This document shows, piece by piece, positions 35,198 through 45,430 of a DNA stretch of 64,000 nucleotides. This stretch comes from Diphasiastrum complanatum. Taxonomy: Eukaryota > Streptophyta > Lycopodiopsida > Lycopodiales > Lycopodiaceae. The stretch is taken from the NCBI GenBank assembly GCA_029204225.1, contig CM055108.1, positions 15,088,722-15,152,721 on the forward strand, in the 5' to 3' direction. The translations under genes and the position numbers were made by a program. The notes below the pieces were generated by a model. The model saw nothing but the letters and a program-made list of their open reading frames with translations, did not search any database and had not been told where the DNA came from. Each line of letters starts with the position of its first letter. Within the stretch, counting starts at the first letter, position 1.

Positions 35198-37170
35198 TCA
35201 GTTGGAATGAGCGATACAGATCTCACTCTTCAAGAAATGCCGAAGATAGTGGCCCAGTCCACTGTCCCTCTGGAACGAGAATGCGTGTTGTCTGAAACCA
35301 CCTCGTCTTGCAGCAAAATCATCTATTATGAGAGCATCCTGCAATAGGAAATATGTTAGCAAAAACACATTCAGTGATTGAAAACATTCAAATGCAAGGA
35401 AGATTAAACACTTACACATTCTTCATCATCATCAGCAACCAGATCAGAATGATCAATATAATGACCACGTACTGAAGTGGAATTATCAGTGAAATGCATT
35501 AATGATGGACGAGGGAAGCCCATCTGGGATTGAAATGTCGTGAATTCTTCATCAAATGGTCTGCCTCGCCCATCCTCATCTATATTTGATAAAGTCTTAA
35601 TCAAGAATTCTTCAACAGTCATAATTCCCTCCTCATTATCAAAATCAATACCAGCAACAAGATCATCTGTTTCAAAATCTACGAAGTCGGAGAATTCAAA
35701 AATTGTGTCAAATTAGAAACATAGAACCTCATCTTCACGATAGTCAAAAAATTTACATAAATCAGCAGTAGTAAAATATACACTGTCATTAATATAATAT
35801 ACAGACAAATTGAATAGACATTTAGAATCCTCTGTAGGGTTGGATTCATCAGCAAATGTACTTTGGCCAATAAAAAAATCCCGTAGAGAATCAGTATTTA
35901 AATTTATGAAGTCACTTTCCTTATGAGGAGTGTCGATAAGAAAGTGACTGATGTCCTTAATAGGTGACTGAACGGAGGATGATGAAAAGGGAGGGTCAAC
36001 AACAGAAATTTCATCATCTTCTAAGATCTGAACTAACAGGAAATGTACGAAACCACTCTGATATTCAACCAATCGACATTTCTTGTTGCAATAAGGACAC
36101 AGTGAACTGCTTTTGAAAAGATCAAACAATTTGGTGAACATTCTATCCAGTCTATGTCTGAAAGCTGGGAAGAAGTGAACCAGATCAGCAACCAGATCAG
36201 GATGATCAATATAATGACCATGTACTGAAGTGAAATCATCAGTGAAATGCATTAATGATGGACGAGGGAAGCCCATCTGGGATTGAAATGTGGTGAATTC
36301 TTCATCGGATGGTCTGCCTCGCCCATCCTCAGCTATATTTGATAAAGTCTTATTCAGGCATTCTTCACCGGTCATAAGACCCTCCTCATCATCAAAATCA
36401 ATACCAGCAACAAGGTCATCTGTCTCAGAATCTACAAAGTCGGAGAATTCGGAAATTGTGCTGGATAATAAGCATAGGACCTCGTCCTCACGATAGTCAA
36501 AAAATTTACATAAATCAGCAGTAGTAAAATATACATCGTCAATAATATAATATACATAAAAATTGAAAAGACATTTCGAATCCTCCATAGATTTGCATTC
36601 ATCATCAGATGTATTTTGGCCAATGAAAGAATCCCAGAGAACATCAGTATTTAAATCAATGAGGTCACTTTCTTTATTAGGAGTGTGGATAAGAAAGTGA
36701 CTGATATCCTTAATGGCTGACTGAACAGAGGAGGGTGCAAAAGGAGGGTCAGCAATAGGAAACTCATCATCATCTGGGATCTGAACTAAAAGAAAAAGTA
36801 CGAAACCACTCTAATATTCAACCAATCGACATTTCTTGTTGCAATACAGACACATAGAACTACTTTTGAAAAGATCAAACCATTTGGTGAACATTCTATT
36901 CAGTCTATGTCTAAAAGCTGGGAAGAAATGAACAAGATCAGTATAATGCATGTACTGGAGTTGACCTATGGAGAAAACAGACTTGCTAAGTATATCTCTG
37001 AATCTGACATAATGTTCATAAAATACGTCAGAATTTGGTTGTGCAGTCCTGAAAACATGTAGATATGGCCTGAATATGCTGTGGAAGTAGTCCAGATTTT
37101 CAGTAATCCCAAATTCACTCAGAAATGAACTCAAGCCTGATTCTCGTGAGGATGATGAGGAAGAGGCCAT
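35198..37170 (-). pseudogene. P2 of copy B, unknown element protein with internal duplication
   Basis: ATG at 37170 begins MASSSSSSRESGLSS; conserved blocks follow: FLSEFGITENLDYF, DLVHFFPAFRHRLNRMFTK and CLYCNKKCRLVEYQSGF, then an acidic region with YFTTADLCKFFDYREDEVLC and GRGRPFDEEFTTFQSQMGF. A stop follows VEY. Exon 1 ends at a good donor (GTAAGTG, about 35415) and exon 2 (35341-35198) encodes DALIIDDFAARRGGF. A unit of about 753 bases inside exon 1 is duplicated in tandem (separate entry), so the protein would contain its middle twice. No known domain recognised; the paired Cys in CLYCNKKC suggests metal binding. Confidence 0.65.
35431..36936 (-). repeat. Tandem duplication (2 x about 753 bases) inside P2
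   Basis: 35431-36183 and 36184-36936 align along their whole length, starting at ATCAGCAACCAGATCA and GATCAGCAACCAGATCAGG. They differ at scattered positions, so the duplication is not recent. Both contain the blocks for GRGRP, CKFFDYREDEVLC and RMFTK. Confidence 0.85.
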
Positions 37171-37578
37171 GGCAGTAGCGTGAATATCGCACTTGTGCGC
37201 GTGGGAGAACTGAACCAAAACTAACAATCAAAATGGCACAGAAGATGGATATGTACGGCAGACAGATACAGAATATTGCACTTGTGCACGAGTAGGTATA
37301 CTTGCAAGCAAACGGACAAAAATGAGCGCACACAAAAGCGATATGTCACAAATTTCGAGAACGCAAAAGGTAAAAAATTATTCAATTTCCGTGCCATTTA
37401 TACTAAATTTTTGCACGTGTGGTCAACGGACTTATGACACGTGTCTACTTTCAATTCGACAACAGGCACAGGCACGTGTGAGATGACACCTACACACGTG
37501 TGAAATGACACCTAGACACGTGTCACGTGTTCATTCGAGTGCTTATCTGACCTAGACACGTGTCACGTGCTCTCTGAC
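37171..37578. promoter_or_regulatory. Divergent P2/P3 promoter of copy B with G-box array
   Basis: At 37410-37572 the core ACGTG occurs about eight times, mostly as ACACGTGT or CACGTG, partly in a repeated unit near CTAGACACGTGTCACGTG (about 37511 and 37550). On the P2 side (37165-37370) the motif GCGC...AAGCGATAT and its inverse recur, as in copy A. G-boxes bind plant bZIP and bHLH factors in light, stress and ABA responses; that this array drives P2 and P3 is inference from position. Confidence 0.65.
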
Positions 37579-39073
37579 ATACGCAAGTATCAGAGGTCAA
37601 TAGCTCTGCTGATCCCAAGAGCTCCATTCTACCGTGTTGTCCGGATCATAACAAGAAATGATTTCGAACAGCACGTTAGATTCACACCGAGTGCTCTTCA
37701 GTGCCTTCAGGAGGCTGCTAAAGATTATATTAGCCTTTTTTTTTAGGATTCTTTTTTGCTTGCCATCCATACCAAGAGGGTTACCATAATGCCCAAGGAT
37801 TTTCAGCTTCTGATCAGAATGAGAGATATGTACTATAGGTTACATGTATCTCAGCCTGCTGCTCCTAGACCAACTCCTGTAGATAGGACTCATCTTCCTA
37901 CGAAGCGTCCTAGAAAGCAGACAGCCCCCAAGCGTGCTCCTAAGAAAGTGAAGCCTATCCCAAAATCCATTGTAGATAATGCTACTGTTGATAATGCTAT
38001 AAATATAGCTACCTCTATTTTGGATACTCCAAATATTGTTGTAGATACTACACTTCCACCTCCTCCTCCTCCTCCCAATTTCTATACATATATAGATTCG
38101 GATGATTATCTTAAATTTGAGAAAGACATATCGGATGCTATAGATACAGTTGGTACTCCTTTTTGTTTTAGATTAGAAGAACTTGATTTTAGTAAATGAG
38201 TTGCTGGTGATGAGTAACTTTCTGCTCCAGGCCTTCAAGGAGAATAATGGCACATTGTCACAGTGTCTGACAAGTGGATTCACACCAGCAACAAAGTATC
38301 TGGTCATTCCTTATCATACCAACTAAGATATATTAAGTGCTTCTTCCTGTTTTATGCATTAACATTGACATTTTCAATTTAAATAGTTCTCAGAATTGTC
38401 GCTAAAGTACTTTCAATCTTATTTTGCAGTGACCTGGAGTTTAAACCTGATCTCTATTAAGAGATATGTAAATAATATTATTAAATATTCTTGTGTCAAG
38501 ATGAATTCGGCAAGAAATACGCATAAGGATGTAGATATATTCATTCCATATCTAAGTAAATGTATTCCTACAGACGTTTCCCATTCCGTAGACTGGCAGA
38601 TCGTCAGCTTGGAGGTAAACTCTTCTTTCTTAATAGCATTTTGAAATCAGTATTCTAATGAAATATTTTCAATCTAATTCATTCTGTTTCATAATTAATC
38701 TCTTGTGTGCTGAATTATTTTGCAGTCACCCCAGCAGAATGATTCATTCAGTTATGGGTGGTACACATTGTACAATGCCAAGCTGTTTTTTGAGTGGTTC
38801 ATCCTTCAACAAGATGTTGATATTTCTAAGGTAATATATTCTATTTATTCTTATTTTGGAATCATGATTAGTTTTCTATTCTGGTGATGTTATTGGCCAT
38901 TACTAGTACATGAATGTTCTATTTTGCAGTTTACACTTCCTGAGTACACATCAAGCCAGGTGTACAGATTTAGACAAGAAATTATCCTGAGTATACTGGC
39001 TCGGGCAAGGCTTCAGCCTCCCATTATTGATGATGGTGCAAAGGATGATGTAGTTGTACTAAATCAAGATTAG
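37555..39073 (+). pseudogene. P3 of copy B: histone H3-fold plus dead Ulp1-like domain
   Basis: The H3 core reads VLSDIRKYQRSIALLIPRAP, then FYRVVRIITRNDFEQHVRF, TPSALQCLQEAAKDYISLFF, a TAG where H3 has Glu, DSFLLAIH and TKRVTIMPKDFQLLIRMRD (to about 37845). Loop 1 has canonical H3 length, without the insertion of CENH3. The N-terminal tail is gone: G-box sequence abuts the core. A Pro/Lys-rich linker and PPPPPPP follow, then an acidic part ending ELDFSK. Exons 38430-38614, 38726-38830 and 38930-39073 continue the protease: TWSL with the catalytic His lost by a two-base deletion, CVKMNS, PQQNDSFSYGWYTLYNAK with Cys changed to Tyr (38753-38755). Splice sites are conserved with copies A and C. 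Confidence 0.8.
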
Positions 39074-39262
39074 AAAAAATATAGATAGCATAGAACAAAA
39101 ATACATGTATAGACTTCATAGAAAAATATACATTGATATATCAAATGCTACTCCAGTTTATGAATTTGGGAGCACAAAATACATGTATAGATGCCGAACT
39201 TGGGCTTTCATTTATTGAATGAAAGGGTGTATACACAGATTTTTACTAAAATTTATTTGAAA

Positions 39263-40633
39263 CTATTGTTCTCCCACAATGGTGATTGTTGTAGGTAGAT
39301 CTTTGCAGCATTTTATCAGCTCCTGTCTTTTTCGCATCTGTGACATGGCAAATATTAGTGAATGTGCAATTGTAAATGATGACATTTTCTATTATTTTGT
39401 TCTATTTTGAAATGGCAATAAACATAAAGTACTTACAAGTCTTCCGTTGATGATAAATCTGAAATATGTTGGTAGATTGGTTTGTAATAGCATGAGCTCT
39501 GTTCTGATAAAATCAAGCTTCCAGTGCTCTTCCACCTCAACCATAGTCAAATATTCCTCATTGTAGATAATGCTTATCTCCATTCGGTTTGTGTGACCAT
39601 TTAGCTCAAAGTCTTGATCCAGTGGTAGCCATGTACCTTCAATTTTCTTCTATCTCTGGTAGCTAAATGTGACACTGAGCATTTGCTTTTTGATATGATA
39701 ACGAAAGATCATTGAGGACTTTTTAATCCTGCATTCTATGTCATTATTTGTTTTACTATCCCAGCCTTGATCCATGAGATCTAACAAAGTCTCATCTGAT
39801 AAATCCTTGCAAACAAATAAAGTCGGTGTCCTACGAACACTAGCACTCGAGAAAAAATCAACAAATGTATGCAATGAGATAAACCAACTTAGGTGAACAA
39901 TTTTGGAGCCTGTGCTTATCTTCATAGCATTTTTAATATCAATGAGTAGCTTGCATCTCAAGGATTCAGAAACAATGCTGTCAGGAGTAGCCACTCATCA
40001 CTTTGAAAACTAGGCAATGGAATTGCTTCGAGCTTGCCTAAATCTCCATCTGTTTGTGGCGTATATAAAGATTCATAAAAATAGATACCACAATCTGCAA
40101 GTTCCTTTGGATTTTTCCTTTGTATTGTAGGTTTCCAACATCAGAGTGAATCACGTCTAATATTCCTGCAAGTGATTGTGCGAGCTCCCATTCACTTATG
40201 CATGATGGATATAAATCTGAAAGAAAAAAACAATGTTGAAGCATTTAAATCATAATCTGAAGAGCATCAATAAAGGAAATCACCTATGATTGTTGTAGAG
40301 TGCATATGTTTTGATATACTTACAATTACATTTTTGATGATCATGAGGATTGATATCATGTACTTTGATTTCTGAATGCATATATACATGTTGCACTAAG
40401 ACTTCTGATATCGATTGACCTCCCGGGGTAGTCTTAAACTCCAAAATTTTTGCTTTCCAATTAGATTTGTAAGTCATTTTTGCTCTTTTCTTTTGTCGAA
40501 AATTGCCCTTTGATGATGGATGCAGCAATACCCATGAGTTCTTCGTATATTTTGTTGGCTTCCAGTTATCAGCTTCATCTTTCTAATTGTAAAAAATCAC
40601 GAAATCGATTGTAGATCTGGGTCTCCTCGCCAT
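39263..40633 (-). pseudogene. P4 of copy B, unknown element protein
   Basis: ATG at 40633 (MARRPRSTIDFVIFYN, then TAG). Exon 1 continues to about 40320 (KNSWVLLHPSSKGN, WKAKILEFKTTPGGQS, LVQHVYMHSEIKV). Exon 2 (about 40220-39430) has SEWELAQSLAGILDVIHSDV, PLPSFQSDEW, SESLRCKLLIDIKNAMK, LFVCKDLSDETLLDLMDQG, GTWLPLDQDFELNG, YLTMVEVEEHWKLDFIR and YFRFIINGRLV. A final exon (about 39338-39263) ends LPTTITIVGEQ. It is the fullest copy, about 350 residues. Its stop lies about 190 bases from the P3 stop (convergent). The end has a pattern (F-x-F-I-x-N-G ... Q ... L-P) loosely like ubiquitin-type beta-grasp folds, a weak hint only. Confidence 0.65.
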
Positions 40634-41065
40634 TGCTATTTTCAAAGCTTGGGCGCCAAAAATCTCTCTGATATGTTACTTGATTTTAGTTTTTCGTATC
40701 ACATTTAATCTAATGTGAATGCCAACGTAGTCACAGTCACGGCGTATACCATATTTTATGTAACTGTACATACTATATTTCTATAACTGTAACTAGTATA
40801 GTTAGAAAATTTCATTATACTAACCAGCATAGTAAAGTAAATTTAACTTCGAATATTGACGTCAGGCAGATTAGCACGTGTCGGGCAGGAAAAAGAAACC
40901 AATGGGATACGTCCATGCTGCCGGGACACAAATTTCAAAGTTTTCTATATTGCATTTTTATGTTTTAGTTAATTTGAACTACGTTACGTAGATTTCAAAT
41001 CTGTGCATTTTGATAGGGCCTGGTGATGGTCAAAACTAAATAAAAAAAAATAAAAGTATCTTTAC

Positions 41066-41100
41066 AAAGGGTCTTTTTGATATTGAGAACTCCTCTAATG
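41066..41100 (-). repeat. Right terminal inverted repeat of copy B
   Basis: Exact reverse complement of 31621-31655. Outer flank is CTCCCAGGGG. About 70-80 bases inside lies the palindrome-like CTACGTTACGTAG, also found about 100 bases inside the left end of copy A (5433-5445). Confidence 0.85.
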
Positions 41101-41477
41101 CTCCCAGGGGATCTCAAAAAATCATGAAAAAAGTGCTCCTTCAAAGTGTTTTTTGATGAGATCTCGAGATTTTCTGATTTTTAACTTTTGTAAACTGGTA
41201 ATCAGCTTCATCCAGGCTTGATCTAACTATTGGTAGTGCTCTGGAAGTTCTGATCGATTCTTGGTAGTAGACCCCTCAGTCAGTCTGATGATCTGCTTTC
41301 TTTTTTACCCTATCAGGATCTGAATCCTCCTTGGATTCTGATGGATTTCTCCGATCCTGTCAGATCTGGCTGAATCTTGATGGATTTAGCTTGATTTGGC
41401 TGGATCTCCTTAGATCTAGCAATAATGACTGAGCAGATAAGCTTTTTGTAATGTACCACCCCCAATCTAGATCTGTC

Positions 41478-44400
41478 TTACTGTGGTGGCCAGTACTTAT
41501 GCAACCGGCTGCCATTGATGGGTGTGTCGAAGGGCGTCCCATCAAGCTGTTCTAAGTTCACGGCCCCATGATTAAGAATTTCCTTGATCCTATAAGGACC
41601 TTTGCCCGTGAATTTTAACTTCCCCTTGATCGCCTTGGTTTTATACATCAGGACTAGATCTTCCTGAATGAAGATCCTTCTTTTGTAATCTGCGATCATG
41701 CCAAGCCTTGCGTCTTTTCTTTTCCGCTGCCACTGCATGCACAACTAGTAAGTGTGTTTCACAGAGTTTATGTAGAGCTTCGTGGCGTAGCTGTAGAGAT
41801 TTGGACTCATTAAGATGTTGCACGATGGCAATCCATGATGGAAATAAAAACTCTACTGGCATCACAACATCCTGACCATATACCAATTGGAAGGGTGTTT
41901 GATCGGTGCTCACTTTATATGCTATCCTGAATGCCCACAGTGCAGCATGCAACTTGTGTTCCCAATCTGATCTGCTAGCTTCAACTGTTTTTGTGAGCAT
42001 GCTACATAGGATCTTATCGGATGATTCTGCTTGCCCATTACCACGAGGATAATAAGCCGTACTGGTTCTGTGGATCACAAAGAATTCCTCCAATAGGACC
42101 TTGATGGTCTCGTTGATGAAAGGGCTTCCGCGATCACTGACTAGTTCCACCGGGCACCCGAAGCGCACAATGATATTTTCATAAAGGAACTTGGCAGTGG
42201 TCCTAGCGTCTACTACTCGTATTGCCTTGGCTTCGACCCATTTCGTGAGGTAGTCTGTGGCTACGATTATGTATCGAGTCTGGGAACTCCTTGCTGTAGG
42301 GTAAATTGGACCAATATAATCCAATCCCCATTTTTCGAACGGTGCTTGGGCTTAGACTGGGTGCAGTAGATCATAATTCAATCTCGTTGGTCTTCTTGCC
42401 CTTTGTCACACATCACACCTTTTCAAGTATTCCTCTATGTCTTTATGAATCGTTGGCCACCAACATCCTGATTGCAGGATCTTGCAAACTGTAATGTCAG
42501 ATGCAAAATGACCTCCACCCATGCCTTCATGTGAAAGCGAAATAATTTGGGTGGTCTCATGAGGAAGAATACACCACCGAAGAATTCCGTCTGGACCTCT
42601 TTGGTACAACTGGTCAGCAATCAGCTGATAAGGTCTAGCTTTCAAGATCAATTTCCGATGTTTCGTCTTTGGTAGTGATTTGTCTGGTTGGCCCCGCCTT
42701 AGATATTTGACAATGTCGGTAGCCCATTCTGGTATAGTATCTACGTAAAATAAGGCAGCATCTGCTAGCTCATCGTCGGGTTGGGTTGCAATCTCCTTTC
42801 CCTTGATTCGTGACACATGATTTGCCATGTAGTGTTGTTTTCCCTTGCGAACTACTATCCGAAAATCAAATTCCAACAACAACAAGAGCATCTGGTGATT
42901 CTCCCGGTGTTGCAAGTTTTATTAACGAGATATAGCAAGGGTTGATGGTCCGTATAAAAAGCAAAGTGAGTGGCCATCAAATAGTGTCGAAACTTCTTAG
43001 CCGCATAGATCATTGCCAATGCTTATCACTCTGTGGTTGAATAATTCATTTCGGTATCACTGAGCTGTCGGCTAGCAAATCGAATTGGAAAATCCTTTTT
43101 GTGTTCACCTGGCTGGGTTAAGACTACTCCAACTGCATACTTCAATGCGTCTGTATGCACGTGGAACTCAATGGACCAATTGGGTGGTCGTACGATTGGT
43201 GCTGAGACCAATGCATCCTTAATCTTCTGGAAAGCCTTTAGAGGTTCCTCATTCCAATGTGGATCCATTGTGGCCTTGTAAATTGGTCTGGCTAATTCCA
43301 CAAAATCGAGAATGAAGATCCTATAATAGTTAGCATGACCCATGAAAATGTAGACCTCGCGGACCGTCCCTGGTGGTGATAGATCAACAATGATCCTGAT
43401 CTTTGATAGATCTGTGGCGATCCCGTGTCTTGGTATCAAGCCATGTGTCACCCAGAATTCACATTTTTCTGGATTCAGGGAGATCTGGTATTCGCGGCAT
43501 TTTTGTAGCACCTTTTCCAAATTGGATAAGTGTTCTGAATCTGGTCCATGCGCGCACAGATTGTCCAAGAAAATTTCCAAAAAATTTTGCAAATAATCTT
43601 TGAATGTCGCCTGCATGATTTGCAAGATTCATCGACTGTGTTCGCGTAGGTCCCTCGAAGACTTGTTCCATTGGTGCCTGACTTTGATCAGGTTCTCGTT
43701 GGGCTTGCGGCATCATCATTACCACGTCGTCCAATGTATAATTCTTGAAAGTATCAAGCTCATGAACTGGAGCTCGTCGAGATTCCTCTTTCAGCATATT
43801 GATCTTGGCCCGACTGGTCATTTTTTTTATTTTTTGTCACCTGTGTAGAAGATGACGCTGTATCTGAGTCCGACTTGATTGCCTTCAAGAAATCCAACAC
43901 CTTCTTATTGCTCTTTTTTGTCATTTTGATGGGTTCATCCTTGTTGTCTTTCTTTGGGACTGCTGTGACATTCGCCTCATGGTTGCAAATATCAACGTCT
44001 ACTGTAGCTATTACCATCGGATCACCTGGTTGTAGTGTTGCTTGATTCTTCTTATTCGCAGGTGCCTTGGATGGTTCGATCCTTGAGACTTTTGCCATAG
44101 CAGACCTTTGTGGTGGTTGAGCTGGTACCTTCTTGCTTCCGTAACGATCTGGGTCCATGTGGTGTAGGACTTGTTCATCAGTTAGCTCAATCTCCTTATT
44201 ATAAGTTAGAGCATATTGCCAAGAGACTAGATCATCGTCCACTGGGTTCTCAATCGACTTCGTTGACAGCCATGCTACGTTTATCATATTCACTCCAAAT
44301 GTGATTGGTGTGTCCATAGTGTAACATATGGGTGAAGATGTACTCGATTCTGGATCTGATTCATATTGACATGCCTGGCAGTCAATAGTTGCTAATGCAT

Positions 44401-45430
44401 CCGTCCATCTCATGACATCGGCCTCTGAATGATAGTGACCTCCCTTGGCTGGCCTTGGGCGATCAATCGTATGATCTGTCGTGGATGATCTGTCATCAGC
44501 TTTGTGTGCAATAGGTTTCACTACCCATGTGATTGGATCTACCTTTACAGCCTGTTCTCTGTTCTCGAAGGTGAGTTTCCCTGTACTCCAGTTGTGTACT
44601 ACTTGCGCAGCCCTAAACCATGGTCTTCCTAGTAAAATACGGTATGCAGATGGAGATTCAGGTATATCCATGACCACAAAAGTAATCACATACTACATGC
44701 TTGCTATCCTTACGGGAATATCAACAACTACACCTTTTGGTTTCACACTGGATTGATCTGCTAGCTTGATGGTGAATCTGGCTGGCTTCAATCCTTGTAA
44801 TCCCCATTTTTCGTACAAGGTAGTGGAGATCAAATTGACACCTGATCCTCCATCTACCACTGTCGCCTCGTCCTCGTATCTCTTGTGTTTGATTGGCAAA
44901 GTGATGTTGTGTTCCTCACTTTCCCATGCTGCTCCAATGTGGAGGACGTTACTTGTTTCATCATAGCCCGCACAATAGATGGGCTCAGGCGCTACTGGCT
45001 CCTCATCCGCCTTGGCCCATTCAGCTAAATGGCTTTTCGTTTGTTGTGCAATCCGCAGTAGTTCTTCGAGGGGTAAACTAACGTGGCATGACAACAAGAG
45101 TGTGAGCCTTTCAGTGCATGGTTTCTCAGGCTCAACCATGTAAAAAGGTGGTTCATGCTGGTGCAACCGATCATTCTGATCAATGCGCAGTGGTGAGCCC
45201 GGTTGTGGATCCCGTTCGACGTCGATTGGAGGTTCTGTAGGATTGTTTCGTTCTTGCTCTTTTTTCTCTTCTTGTGTTTTTTGTACCCAGTGTCTTATTT
45301 TCTGGTACTGTCTTCTCTCTTCCCTCACATTTGGATATGGCGCTGAAGTTGAGAGTCGGTCGTCAGTGACCGATGGTGGTGGTGAGGAAGCCACTTCCTT
45401 CCTCTTCTGTGCTCGTGTAACAACTACCAC
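41478..45430 (-). pseudogene. E2 pol: protease, deleted RT, RNase H, integrase
   Basis: Protease at about 44700-44880 (TVVDGGSGVNLIST) followed by ILLGRPWFRAAQVVHNW. The RT is missing its N-terminal half: the frame runs from the linker (TRTQSMNLAN) directly into MQATFKDYLQNFLEIFLDN at about 43620, and the catalytic YLDD is FLDN. RNase H follows (IRFASRQLSDTEMNYSTTE), then integrase with CDV zinc part, Asp in VATDYLTKW, Asp in VSDRGSPF and Glu in GNGQAESS. Compared with E1 about 580 bases of RT are absent, so E2 could not have copied itself in this form. 41101-41477, between copy B and integrase, shows no gene. Confidence 0.85.

Larger units (their letters stand above)
31621..41100 (+). mobile_element. 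Copy B of the four-gene DNA element (complete ends)
   Basis: A perfect 35-base inverted repeat, starting CATTAGAGGAGTTCTC, marks both ends (31621-31655 and 41066-41100). The segment splits the E2 retroelement between its extra ORF and its integrase. Inside, left to right: P1 (plus), P2 (minus), P3 (plus), P4 (minus), i.e. two convergent gene pairs around a divergent P2/P3 promoter. No clear target-site duplication is visible next to the repeats, so the exact termini may be a few bases off. The genes are broken, so B is not autonomous. Confidence 0.8.

Noticed and set aside
37555-37850. A host CENH3 pseudogene.
   Set aside because: Loop 1 has canonical H3 length without the CENH3 insertion, the gene continues into a protease, and a homologue sits at the same place in copy A.
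5332-41100. Endogenous large DNA virus as the source of the histone-bearing element.
   Set aside because: Some large DNA viruses carry histones, but here there are terminal inverted repeats, a DDE-like transposase, plant-type introns and no capsid, polymerase or packaging gene, so a DNA transposon is simpler.
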